From Chloroflexota bacterium (lineage in GTDB: Bacteria; Chloroflexota; UBA6077; FW602-bin22; CADDYW01): a DNA stretch of 64,000 nucleotides. Below, one piece after another: positions 52,673 through 60,910 of this stretch (position 1 is the first letter of the stretch; each line of letters opens with the position of its first letter). Below the pieces are notes generated by a model. That model was not told where the DNA came from. It saw only the letters and a list, made by a program, of their open reading frames with translations, and did no database searches. The position numbers and the translations under genes were made by a program. Location of the stretch: NCBI GenBank assembly GCA_021324795.1, contig JAJPIK010000112.1, positions 1-64,000 on the forward strand, in the 5' to 3' direction.

Positions 52673-52936
52673 GTGGCGACGCTCGGTATCCAGGAGTGGA
52701 AGCGAACTTCCAGCCAATACGTGGCGATTCTGCAATCGCTCGATCGGTTCGAGCCTGGATCGATTCACGAAGTAGAAAAGCACAACGGCGAGACAGTCCT
52801 GGGCGGGACAATCCGAGGTACGACCGAAACCGATTGGTACGCAATCGCCTACGACCGCAACGAATGGGAATTCGAGGAAGCCCGAGTCCGGGCGCGGCAA
52901 GCGCTCGATCGTTACCGGACGGCGCAGCACCTGTAG
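52673..52936 (+). CDS. small protein of unknown function
   Basis: An 87-residue soluble protein, not recognised. It is charged and Trp-containing (LGIQEWKRTSSQYVAILQSL), has no signal or membrane segment, and ends in a helix (EEARVRARQALDRYRTAQHL). GTG 52673 follows GGAGG, and a short stem (TTTAAC-AAC-GTTAAA) overlaps the leader just before it. A TAGAAT at 52622 may be a -10. The stop lies 3 bases from the convergent LON-domain gene. Confidence 0.7.
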   Translation: MATLGIQEWKRTSSQYVAILQSLDRFEPGSIHEVEKHNGETVLGGTIRGTTETDWYAIAYDRNEWEFEEARVRARQALDRYRTAQHL

Positions 52937-52939
52937 TCG

Positions 52940-53596
52940 TTAGTTCGCGGCGAGCTCGCTCGGGGTGACCAATCGGCGCGTCGTCACTGCTCCGAGGTGA
53001 CGCAGCAGAAGCATTTCCCGACGTAACAGGTCGTACTCGCGTTGTAAACGGTGAGCAGCCGATAACTCGAGCAGAGCTTGCTGCTCTTGCGGGGGAATCT
53101 GAAGGCTTGCCGCGACCGCGTAAGAAAGCTCGAGGGCCCCGTCTGGCATTTGCACCATCCCCGATGGCCGCTGAGCCAGTTGACGCAGGGTACCCACGTA
53201 CTCCGCGAATTGCCGGCGTACCTGCTCGACGAGACCGGGCGAGGGGTCAGTAGTCCCCTCGTCCCAGAGCTCGACCTCCCCAACCAAGTAAGGCTGTCCC
53301 TCGACGAGAGAGCGAATGTGGAAGCGGCGCTCGCCAAGCACGGCGAGATTGATCTTTCCGTCTTGCAGCGGGTCGGTGCGAATGATCCGGGCCAAGGTCC
53401 CGACTTCGAAAGGGGTTGCCGGACCGCCGACCTCGCTGCCGGAGCGAATCAGCACAATCCCCAACGCCCGATCGCTTTCCAGGCAATCATGGACCAGTCG
53501 TTTGTAGCGTTCTTCAAAGATACGAAGCGGTAGCACCGCTCCTGGAAATAGAACCGCGTGTAAAGGGAACAGTGGCAAAGTTCGTTGGCTAAGCAT
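52940..53596 (-). CDS. LON peptidase substrate-binding domain protein
   Basis: A 218-residue stand-alone LON-N domain, without ATPase or protease parts. Typical motifs are LPLFPLHAVLFPGAVLPLRIFEERY and ALGIVLIR; a GTLARII segment and a C-terminal helical part (QREYDLLRREMLLLRHLG) follow. The function is not established for such stand-alone proteins. ATG 53596 overlaps the SDR gene by 8 bases, so this is the last gene of the minus-strand operon; earlier in-frame codons would reach deeper into that gene. Confidence 0.88.
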   Translation of the reverse strand: MLSQRTLPLFPLHAVLFPGAVLPLRIFEERYKRLVHDCLESDRALGIVLIRSGSEVGGPATPFEVGTLARIIRTDPLQDGKINLAVLGERRFHIRSLVEGQPYLVGEVELWDEGTTDPSPGLVEQVRRQFAEYVGTLRQLAQRPSGMVQMPDGALELSYAVAASLQIPPQEQQALLELSAAHRLQREYDLLRREMLLLRHLGAVTTRRLVTPSELAAN

Positions 53597-54347
53597 GAGA
53601 AAACTCACGAGCAGTTGGGCGGATGACGATCTGTTCGATGAAGATGCGACTGGGCAAGGTTGCCAGGAAGACAATCGTCGACCCGAGGTCTTCCGGCTGA
53701 ATCATGTGCGGATAGCTTTCCGGGGGAGGTGGATTCGGGCGCTTGGTCAGGATTTCTGTTGCCATCTCGGCCGGGCAGATCACCGTCGCGCGAATCCCGT
53801 TTTGCCATTCCTCGAGGTTTACCGATTGAGTCAGCGAAACTACACCGTGTTTGGACGCGCAATAGGCCACTCCGCTGACCAATGACGGCAGGATGCCAGC
53901 GACTGACGAGATGTTAACGATCAGACCATCGTGCTGAGCGCGCATTGTCGGCAAGACTGCCTGAGTGCAGTAGAACACGCCGGACAAGTTCGTCGAGATG
54001 ATCTCGTTCCAGTTGTTCCGATCGGTATCCTTCCAGAAACGCTGGCGAGCGTTGGTGCCCGCGTTATTGACGAGCACGTCGATGCGCCCAAATGCCGTCT
54101 GCGCGTCGTCGACCCAGGCTTGGACGGCCTCCGGATCGGCAACATCAACGACGTGATAGCGCAGTGGTACCCCCTGTTCGCGAACCGCCGCCGCGGTTTC
54201 TTCGAGACGGGAGGCACGCCGGCCGCAAAACGAGACGGCCGCACCTGCCTCGGCTAAGGCGATTGCAATGGCGCGGCCGGTTCCCGACGTTGCGCCGGTG
54301 ACGAGCGCCACTTTTCCAGCCAAAGGACGTGGATTGGTAGATGACAC
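53589..54347 (-). CDS. SDR family oxidoreductase
   Basis: A 252-residue classical short-chain dehydrogenase. It has the NAD(P) motif VTGATSGTGRAIAIALAEAG, NNAG, catalytic Ser in NISSVAG, and YCASK. An Arg pair in FCGRRASRL hints at NADP preference. GTG 54347 is 8 bases after GAGG; TTG 54353 is the alternative. The substrate is unknown. It lies between the VWA gene (18-24 bases away) and the LON-domain gene. Confidence 0.9.
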   Translation of the reverse strand: MSSTNPRPLAGKVALVTGATSGTGRAIAIALAEAGAAVSFCGRRASRLEETAAAVREQGVPLRYHVVDVADPEAVQAWVDDAQTAFGRIDVLVNNAGTNARQRFWKDTDRNNWNEIISTNLSGVFYCTQAVLPTMRAQHDGLIVNISSVAGILPSLVSGVAYCASKHGVVSLTQSVNLEEWQNGIRATVICPAEMATEILTKRPNPPPPESYPHMIQPEDLGSTIVFLATLPSRIFIEQIVIRPTAREFSHA

Positions 54348-54371
54348 GGACAAGACCTCTTCGTTTGGGGG

Positions 54372-56594
54372 TTATTTTACCAGCTTCCGTTTGCTATTGA
54401 CATAATCAACAAGAATATATTCGCCCAGTCGCTCGGGGGTCGAGAAGAATGCGCGCCCCCGGTTGACTCGCGTCACCTGGTTGATGAAGTCAATAAGATA
54501 GTGACCACGTTCGAGCATGAACGTATTGATGACAATGCGATCACGGGTGCAGCGCCCCACCTCTTTGAGTGTCTCAGTAATCGTTCGGTAACTTGGTGGG
54601 TAAGAGAAGATGGCGCGAGTCCCCTCCAAGTGGGCGGTTGGCTCGCCATCAGTAATCATAATGATCTGCTTGTTGGTACCCTTGTGGCGGTCGAGCAGCT
54701 TTCGAGCGAGCATGAAGGCGTGATGCATGTTCGTGCCGTAGACGCTCTCATCCCATTCGACGGTCGGTAGCTCGCTTGGCTTTAACTCACGAGCGTAATC
54801 GGAAAAGGCAATAAAGTACAGATTGTCATTCGGGTATTGGCCACGAATCAGACTATCGAGCGCAATCGCAACCTTCTTGGCGGCAACGAAGCAGCCACGC
54901 AGGATCATCGAGCGGCTCATGTCGACCATGAGAACCGTTGAAGAGGTTGTCATCAGCTCGGTGCGATAGACCTCGAAGTCGTCTGGGACGAGATGTACCG
55001 GCGTGCCGGGGCCCTCGCGCACCAGGGAATTCATCATCGTATGCTGAAGATCAAGGTGGAAGGCGTCGCCAAACTCGTAGGACTTGTTGTCGTGCGTTCG
55101 CTCCCCACCGGCCCCTCGGAGATCCACGTCGTGCTTGCCAAACGCGTCGCGCTTGAGCTTGTCGAAGATGTCTTGGAGCGCCTTTTGACCGATTCGCCGA
55201 ATACCGCGCGCGGTGAGCTCGTATCCTCGATCGGTCTTGTGGATGTAACCGGCCTCTTCGAGCACCTGGACAAGCTGACGTAATCGCTCCAGGGTCTGGC
55301 GGGCCTCGGGACCGACGAGCTGTTCTACCTTATCAAGGTCGACGTCCTGAAGATTCTGGGCATTGTTGGCACGCTTGAGCTGACGCTCGAGCTGATCTAG
55401 ATCCTGGAGCTGCTGCATAAGCTCCATGGCCTCTTGCAAAGTCAAGTCTTCGTCGCCCCGGAAGGGATAGCGGTTGCGAAATTGTCGACTTGGTAGTAGT
55501 CGGTCAAGATTCGCGGCGAGTTGGGCGAGGTCCCATTTAATGCGGTCGTCGCGCAGGAGCTCATCCATGATCTGCTGAAGCTGGCCGCGCATCTCTGGAG
55601 ACAGGCTATCGAGCAAAGACTGCATCTGCGCCGTGCTTTGCTGCAAGTGCTCAATCAATTCGTCCAGCGAGTTGACGTCCGGCGGGAAGAAGTGACCGTG
55701 CTTGTCTTTGAACGCTTGGAAGTCCGGATTGCCGCCGCGCAGCTTTTCCTGGAGCATCTGATTGAGGTCGCGAATCATTTCCCGGAGTTGCTGGAGATCT
55801 TCCGGACGCAGGTTCTGAATCGACTGCTTCAAGCCCTCGAAGCGATTCCCCAAAATCTGCTGCTCGAGGAGCTTGAGCAGCTCCTGAAACTTCCGTTGAG
55901 CTTCCGGATCCATGAACTCGTGATTCGCAAGCGCCTTCATCCGTCCCGCGAAGTCGGGAGGGAGCTGATCCAGGAAATTGAGCTTGCGCTGGGCCATCGA
56001 TTCGAGCAGACGGCGCAAGCTCTCGGGAGGGGCCTCACTGCTACTGTCGCCTTGCTCTGAGGCCCCTGACGACTGCGAACTTTGCGAGGACCCTGGTTGA
56101 CCTTTCTGTCCTGATCCCTGCGATTGGGGAGGGGGGGCCTCGGATTGACCGGACGTCTGGCCAGACGGGTTGATGGCGTTCTGATCCAAGGCATTCTGTC
56201 CAGAAGACGACTGATCGGAATTTTCGCTCGATTGATTCTGGTCGGATTGCTTCGGAGATCGGCCGGAGCGAGCTTGCTCGAGACGTCGTTGAATCCCTTC
56301 GCGCTCGGTCTTGATGACATCGTTTAAGCGACGCTCGAGGTCTTCCATCAGCGAATCGAGACGGTAACGGTTCAGTTCGCGCTGCTTGCGCTCTCGGAGC
56401 TGCTCGAGCACGTCTTGAATGCCTCGCATGCGGTCGCCCTGGGGATTCTCTGAGCCCCAACGAAAGAGCCGTTGAAGCGCGCTACGCAGATCACCGTCCG
56501 AAATCAAGTCGTCAGCCATCGCGTCCATCAGATCCTCGGCGCTAAATGGCGAAACGTCCTGAGTTCCATCCCAGCGTGAATAGCGAAACCACAT
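54372..56594 (-). CDS. VWA-domain protein (CoxE/ChlD-like), MoxR partner
   Basis: A 740-residue cytosolic protein. Residues about 1-112 are charged helices. Residues 113-195 are a Gln/Ser-rich linker (SDQNQSSENSDQSSSGQNAL). Long coiled helices follow (about 200-500). The C-terminal VWA domain (about 545-730) has the MIDAS motif DMSRS, T in YGTNM, and ITDGEPTAH. Paired MoxR-VWA proteins usually act as metal-insertion or protein-complex chaperones; the client is unknown. ATG 56594 lies 7 bases after the MoxR stop, with GGAGG near the MoxR end. Confidence 0.88.
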   Translation of the reverse strand: MWFRYSRWDGTQDVSPFSAEDLMDAMADDLISDGDLRSALQRLFRWGSENPQGDRMRGIQDVLEQLRERKQRELNRYRLDSLMEDLERRLNDVIKTEREGIQRRLEQARSGRSPKQSDQNQSSENSDQSSSGQNALDQNAINPSGQTSGQSEAPPPQSQGSGQKGQPGSSQSSQSSGASEQGDSSSEAPPESLRRLLESMAQRKLNFLDQLPPDFAGRMKALANHEFMDPEAQRKFQELLKLLEQQILGNRFEGLKQSIQNLRPEDLQQLREMIRDLNQMLQEKLRGGNPDFQAFKDKHGHFFPPDVNSLDELIEHLQQSTAQMQSLLDSLSPEMRGQLQQIMDELLRDDRIKWDLAQLAANLDRLLPSRQFRNRYPFRGDEDLTLQEAMELMQQLQDLDQLERQLKRANNAQNLQDVDLDKVEQLVGPEARQTLERLRQLVQVLEEAGYIHKTDRGYELTARGIRRIGQKALQDIFDKLKRDAFGKHDVDLRGAGGERTHDNKSYEFGDAFHLDLQHTMMNSLVREGPGTPVHLVPDDFEVYRTELMTTSSTVLMVDMSRSMILRGCFVAAKKVAIALDSLIRGQYPNDNLYFIAFSDYARELKPSELPTVEWDESVYGTNMHHAFMLARKLLDRHKGTNKQIIMITDGEPTAHLEGTRAIFSYPPSYRTITETLKEVGRCTRDRIVINTFMLERGHYLIDFINQVTRVNRGRAFFSTPERLGEYILVDYVNSKRKLVK

Positions 56595-56601
56595 GATGCC
56601 C

Positions 56602-57996
56602 CTACCTCCGGTAGCGTGACTTACCCGCGGCTCGTTCCTTGTTGAGCTTTCGATTCAGGTGAAGCCCTTCGAGGACGAACTCGATCGCCGATGCAACGGT
56701 CGCCGCGTTCTGGTCGGCCCCCAGCTTGGTCACGGCGTTGCGAAGTTCGGGGAGCTCGTGCGCGAGGCGGGGATAGCGGTCAGACGCAAGGCCTTCGCCG
56801 ACTTCGACCGTAAGCCCACGCTCGAAGCGAGCAAGGAAACTGTCAAAGTCGCTGACTGAGAAGTAGCGGTTGAAGGTGTTGAGCACGGCTCCCTGGATCA
56901 ATTTTTCGACGACACGCTCGTCGCGCGTATCGCCAAGCGACTCGAGCTCGATCTTTCCCTGAGTCGAGGGAATCAGTGCCAGCAGATCGCTGACGCGTGG
57001 CACGACGTCCCGTTCGTTCAGCCGGATGGCCCGTCGCAGCGCACTGCTGAGTAAGTTCTCATAATTGCAGATCGAGACGCGGGCGCTAACGCCCGAGCGC
57101 TGACTAACGTCTGGACTCTTGCGTGCCAGGTGAGTCGTCTCGGCGACGATTTCACGCATGAAGCGTGGCACCAAGGTGCTGAGCCCCTCGTCCTCGAAGA
57201 CCGTGCGTTCCTGCTCCATCACGTCGATTTCGTGCTCGATCGTGCGCGGATAGTGCGTGCGAACTTGCGAGCCGAAGCGGTCTTTCAGGGGAGTAATGAT
57301 CCGGCCCCGATTAGTGTAATCCTCGGGGTTAGCACTCACCACCACGTACAGGTCAAGCGGGAGCCGGACCTTGTAGCCGCGTATCTGGACGTCGCGCTCT
57401 TCCATGATGTTCAGCAGGCCAACCTGGATGCGCTCGGCCAGATCGGGCAGTTCGTTGATGCAAAAGATTCCGCGGTTGGTTCGGGGAATCAATCCGTAGT
57501 GAATCGTCAACTCATCGGAGAGATAACGCCCCTCGGCCACCTTGATCGGATCGACTTCGCCGATTAGATCGGCGATCGTGATATCAGGGGTCGCGAGCTT
57601 CTCGCCATAGCGGCGGTCGCGAGGGATCCAGTGGATCTCGACGTCATCGCCCTCGGCTTCGAGCTTCTGCCGGCAAGAGGCGCAGATCGGCTGGAACGGG
57701 TGGTCGTTGATCTCACAGCCGGCGATTGCTGGAATTGCCTCGTCGAGCAAATTCACGAGGGCGCGGGCGATCCGTGTTTTCGCTTGGCCACGCTCACCCA
57801 AGAGAACGAGATCGTGACCGGAGAGGATCGCGCTTTCGATCTGGGGGATAACCGATTCCTCGTAGCCGATAATCCCCGGAAAAATTTCTTCGTTGCGCCG
57901 AAGCTTGGCAATGAGGTTGTGGCGCATTTCTAGCTTGACCGATCGGACCGGGTAACCGCTTTCGCGGAGATCACCAATCGTGCGCGGAAGGGTCAT
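56602..57996 (-). CDS. MoxR/magnesium-chelatase-type AAA+ ATPase
   Basis: A 464-residue ATPase. The Walker A is LLGERGQAKTRIAR, the Walker B region is GIFCINELPDL, and the sensor region is VVVSANPEDYTNRGRIITPL. Between them lies an insertion with CEINDHPFQPICASCRQKL, which has three Cys and may bind zinc. It belongs to the MoxR/ChlI group and works with the VWA gene that follows directly. ATG 57996 is 6 bases after AGGAG; ATG 58002 is also in frame. Confidence 0.88.
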   Translation of the reverse strand: MTLPRTIGDLRESGYPVRSVKLEMRHNLIAKLRRNEEIFPGIIGYEESVIPQIESAILSGHDLVLLGERGQAKTRIARALVNLLDEAIPAIAGCEINDHPFQPICASCRQKLEAEGDDVEIHWIPRDRRYGEKLATPDITIADLIGEVDPIKVAEGRYLSDELTIHYGLIPRTNRGIFCINELPDLAERIQVGLLNIMEERDVQIRGYKVRLPLDLYVVVSANPEDYTNRGRIITPLKDRFGSQVRTHYPRTIEHEIDVMEQERTVFEDEGLSTLVPRFMREIVAETTHLARKSPDVSQRSGVSARVSICNYENLLSSALRRAIRLNERDVVPRVSDLLALIPSTQGKIELESLGDTRDERVVEKLIQGAVLNTFNRYFSVSDFDSFLARFERGLTVEVGEGLASDRYPRLAHELPELRNAVTKLGADQNAATVASAIEFVLEGLHLNRKLNKERAAGKSRYRR

Positions 57997-58077
57997 CACC
58001 ATCTCCTGGCCCCGGATGGGATCGCCGCCGCTGACAGCCCTGCAGCCAACGCCCGAAATGGAGCCGTGCTACTGTCT

Positions 58078-58105
58078 ATAATACTCCGCCAGGGGGGACT
58101 GTCAA
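58078..58105 (-). promoter_or_regulatory. promoter of the MoxR-VWA-SDR-LON operon
   Basis: On the minus strand a perfect TTGACA (58100-58105) and TATTAT (58078-58083) are separated by 16 bases, about 82 bases before the MoxR start. Confidence 0.82.
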
Positions 58106-58114
58106 CGGACGCGG

Positions 58115-58156
58115 GATCGGGAGCAGGGCCGTCTCGGCCGCGCTCCCGATCTGCTA
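58115..58156. repeat. hairpin repeat after the ABC permease, related to 37923-37952
   Basis: GATCGGGAGC (58115-58124) and GCTCCCGATC (58142-58151) form a 10-bp stem, with an inner GGCCG-TCT-CGGCC stem. The right part is the 30-base repeat seen after the CPBP gene. It includes the permease stop codon. There is no T-tract on the minus strand, so it may be a repetitive element serving as a weak transcription barrier before the MoxR promoter. Confidence 0.65.
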
Positions 58157-58954
58157 CAGCTCCTCTCCAAAGCGCGGGGAAAAATGCTGGAAGGTCAGCC
58201 AGCCGATCACGAAGACGACGAATGACGTGAAGAAGGTTCGGAACAAGAAAGCAAGATCCGGAGCAGCGCGATTATAGAAGATCAAACGATAGGACTCGAC
58301 GAGCGAGGCCATCGGATTGATCCAGTAGATGACTCGCGCAGAATTAGGCAGGAGCGCGCCGATGTCGTAGAAGACCGGCGTGAGAAAGAACCAGGCGAGA
58401 ACGACCACTTCCACGATGACTTCGGTGTCGCGATAGAAGACGTCGAGTGACGAGAGAAAAAGCGCGAGCCCGGAGAGAAAGATAATCTGAATTCCGATAA
58501 TGATCGGCAGATAGACCAGCACCCAAGAAGGATAGAGCCCGTAAGCGAGCAGCACAGCGACGAGTACGATCAGGGCAAGCAAAAAATTCACCATGTTCGA
58601 CAAGACGATCGAAACCGGCAGGAGCTCGCGCGGAAAGTACACCTTCTTGATCAGGTTCGCGTTGCCGACAACGGAGACCGTCGACGCACTGACCGACGTC
58701 GCGCACCAGTTCCAGGGAAGCAAAGCCGAGAGAATAAACGCGGGAAAGGCATAAATTTGACGGTTCGGCATCATCACCGTGAAGACAACGCTGAACACCA
58801 CCATCATCAGCAATGGGTTAAGCAACGACCAGAGGAATCCGAGCACGCTCTGCTTATAGCGAACCTTCAGATCGCGGACGACCAGATTGCGGACCAGGTC
58901 ACGATAAGAAAAGATCTCGACGAACCGGCCCGCCGTTGGTACAATGATGACCAC
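58154..58954 (-). CDS. polysaccharide-export ABC transporter permease
   Basis: A 266-residue ABC-2 permease of the Wzm/TagG/KpsM group with about six helices. Group features are IFSYRDLVRNLVVRDLKVRYKQSVLG at the N-terminus, LLPWNWCATSVSAS, and FFLTPVFYDI with YWINPMASLVESYR. It exports lipid-linked glycans with a Wzt-type ATPase; the ATPase at 47326 is the likely partner. GTG 58954 is used. It is divergent from the glycosyltransferase at 59123. Confidence 0.9.
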   Translation of the reverse strand: MVIIVPTAGRFVEIFSYRDLVRNLVVRDLKVRYKQSVLGFLWSLLNPLLMMVVFSVVFTVMMPNRQIYAFPAFILSALLPWNWCATSVSASTVSVVGNANLIKKVYFPRELLPVSIVLSNMVNFLLALIVLVAVLLAYGLYPSWVLVYLPIIIGIQIIFLSGLALFLSSLDVFYRDTEVIVEVVVLAWFFLTPVFYDIGALLPNSARVIYWINPMASLVESYRLIFYNRAAPDLAFLFRTFFTSFVVFVIGWLTFQHFSPRFGEEL

Positions 58955-58993
58955 ACATGCCTCGGAACGTGAAATCGGCTGGGATTCCGGGCT

Positions 58994-59022
58994 ACTGTAG
59001 CATGGTGCGCGGGGAACAGCAA
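58994..59022 (-). promoter_or_regulatory. promoter of the ABC permease
   Basis: On the minus strand TTGCTG (59017-59022) and TACAGT (58994-58999), preceded by TGC, are 17 bases apart. Confidence 0.5.
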
Positions 59023-59040
59023 GTCAGCAAGTCTTTTGGG

Positions 59041-59070
59041 TTGACAATCTGTCATGGGCTCTGCTAGATT
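59041..59070 (+). promoter_or_regulatory. promoter of the GT4/coiled-coil/GT4 unit
   Basis: TTGACA (59041-59046) and TAGATT (59065-59070) are 18 bases apart, with TGC just before the -10 (extended). It lies 53 bases before the first gene. Confidence 0.72.
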
Positions 59071-59122
59071 GGCTTGCGAGCTAGCGCCAGGGTTTTGATG
59101 ACTTCGTGGGTGACCCGACCGC

Positions 59123-60406
59123 GTGAGAATTTTGCACGTCATTCAACGCTACTGGCCGTACACTGGGGGCTCCGAACGCCATTTCCAGGAGATCTCCGAG
59201 CGCTTGGTGCGGCGTGGGCACGACGTCAGGGTTCTGACGACCGACGCTCGAGACTTGGAGCTATTCTGGAATCCGACGAAGGAGCGCGTTCCGCTGCGAC
59301 GTGAATCCCACAAGGGAGTGGAGATCTGGCGCGTGCCGGTGCGCCATCTGCCCGGGGGAAACCTGGCGTTTGGGGGTATTCGGCGGACAATGGCCCTGCT
59401 CGACCGTGTTCCGGGCAGTGCTGCCTGGCTGCGCCGACTCTCACGGTTTGTACCGTGGGTGCCGGACCTGGAGCGTGTGCTCGAGGAAGCTGGTGACGGG
59501 GCAGAGGTCGTCAACGGCATGAATATCTGCTTCGAATCGCTTCTCCTTCCATCTTTTGCCTGGGCACGCCAGCGGGGGGTCCCGTTCATCGTGACGCCGC
59601 TGATCCATTTGGGAGAGTCCGAGCGATCACCTGTCCGTCGCTTCTACACGATGCAGCACCAGATCGAGCTGATCGGTAGCGCCGACGCCGTGCTTGCCCA
59701 AACGCCGATTGAAATGAGCTATCTGAAGGGACGGGGCGTGTCGCCCGAGTGTCTGGTCTTGGCCGGGGTCGGCGTGAATCCCGACGACCTGCTAGGCGGC
59801 AGTAGTGCGCGATTCCGGGCGGCGACCGGCATCGCGGGCCAGATTGTCGCCTACGTTGGCACCGCGGCTTACGATAAGGGGACGGTCCACCTCGTCGAAG
59901 CGATGTGCCAGCTCTGGGAGCGTGGCAGTGAGGCCGAGCTGGTGCTCGCCGGACCTGCGCTCGATTCGTTTCGAGCTTTTCTGAATCGGCTGGCACCGCG
60001 GCACCGCCGCCGGATCCGCGTGCTGGGCTTCATCAGCGAAGAGTGGAAGCGAGACTTGCTCGATGCAATGAGCGTACTGGCGATGCCATCGCGCACGGAT
60101 TCGTTCGGCATTGTCTATTTAGAGAGCTGGCTGTATCGAAAGCCAGTGATTGGCGCACGAGCCGGGGGCGTGCCGGCCGTCATTGAGGACGGAATCGACG
60201 GACTTCTCGTCGATTTCGGCGACGTGAACGCCCTTGCTGAATCTATCGAAAACTTGTTAGCGCGGCCTGAGTTAGCGAAAAGACTGGGCCGCAATGGGAA
60301 CGCCAAGGTCTTCAATCGTTTCACCTGGGATCGATTGTATCCCCTGATCGAGGAGGTCTACGAGCAACTGTGTCAACGTCCAAGAGCGAGCCTGCGAGTA
60401 AAGTAG
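59123..60406 (+). CDS. glycosyltransferase family 4 protein
   Basis: A 427-residue GT-B enzyme. The N-terminal acceptor loop is RILHVIQRYWPYTGGSERHF. The donor half has VAYVGTAAYDKGTVHL, VLAMPSRTDSFGIVYLESW and GGVPAVIEDGIDGLLV (the ExxxxxxxE-type site is only partly kept, as SFGIVYLE). GTG 59123 has no clear ribosome site, but the first strand begins there. It overlaps the coiled-coil gene by 37 bases. Confidence 0.9.
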   Translation: MRILHVIQRYWPYTGGSERHFQEISERLVRRGHDVRVLTTDARDLELFWNPTKERVPLRRESHKGVEIWRVPVRHLPGGNLAFGGIRRTMALLDRVPGSAAWLRRLSRFVPWVPDLERVLEEAGDGAEVVNGMNICFESLLLPSFAWARQRGVPFIVTPLIHLGESERSPVRRFYTMQHQIELIGSADAVLAQTPIEMSYLKGRGVSPECLVLAGVGVNPDDLLGGSSARFRAATGIAGQIVAYVGTAAYDKGTVHLVEAMCQLWERGSEAELVLAGPALDSFRAFLNRLAPRHRRRIRVLGFISEEWKRDLLDAMSVLAMPSRTDSFGIVYLESWLYRKPVIGARAGGVPAVIEDGIDGLLVDFGDVNALAESIENLLARPELAKRLGRNGNAKVFNRFTWDRLYPLIEEVYEQLCQRPRASLRVK

Positions 60407-60906
60407 AAGCAATCATGGCGCGGATCCGCGCCACCCTGCCAGCCGGCGCCGCCGGTTCCTCGAAGTACGGCGGATCCCGGACGCGGCCGGGGGAGGAGCG
60501 TCTATTCCCAGAAGATCTGTACCGTAGTCTCCACCAGGCCCGCACGATCGGTGGTGGAATCTCGGTCGATTACCGTTTGGGCTGGCGAACGCCGATTCTC
60601 GGCCAAATCTGGATGCGGATCCGCCAAAGGATCCATCAAGAGATTCGCATCTACATCGACGCGTTGACGACGCAACAAAGCAATCTCAACGGCTATCTGA
60701 TCCGCGTCGCGACCCACATGGTCGAAACCCTCGACGAGCTTGGCTTGCGTACGATGAAGCGCGAGCAGCGCGAGCAAGCTGAATTGCTGGCAGCACTGCA
60801 AGACGAAGTGCGTGCGCTCCGCCGTGAAGTCGAGCAGCTTCGCGCCGAGAGGACCACGGTACCAATCGACGAGCGCTCGTCGAACGGGGTGGCTCACGGA
60901 GGCTAA
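60370..60906 (+). CDS. coiled-coil protein in the glycan cluster
   Basis: A 178-residue soluble protein, not recognised. Residues 1-50 are polar and disordered. A segment about 60-110 has WRTPILGQIWMRIRQRIHQE, and the C-terminal part (about 125-160) is a heptad-like coiled coil (LLAALQDEVRALRREVEQLR). GTG 60370 follows GAGGAGG. Lying between two overlapping glycosyltransferase genes, it may be a scaffold for the glycan-assembly enzymes. Confidence 0.7.
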   Translation: MSTSKSEPASKVEAIMARIRATLPAGAAGSSKYGGSRTRPGEERLFPEDLYRSLHQARTIGGGISVDYRLGWRTPILGQIWMRIRQRIHQEIRIYIDALTTQQSNLNGYLIRVATHMVETLDELGLRTMKREQREQAELLAALQDEVRALRREVEQLRAERTTVPIDERSSNGVAHGG

Positions 60907-60910
60907 TACA

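Noticed and set aside
58115-58151. Strong intrinsic terminator
   Set aside because: The stem is good, but no T-tract follows on either strand; it is listed as a repeat instead.
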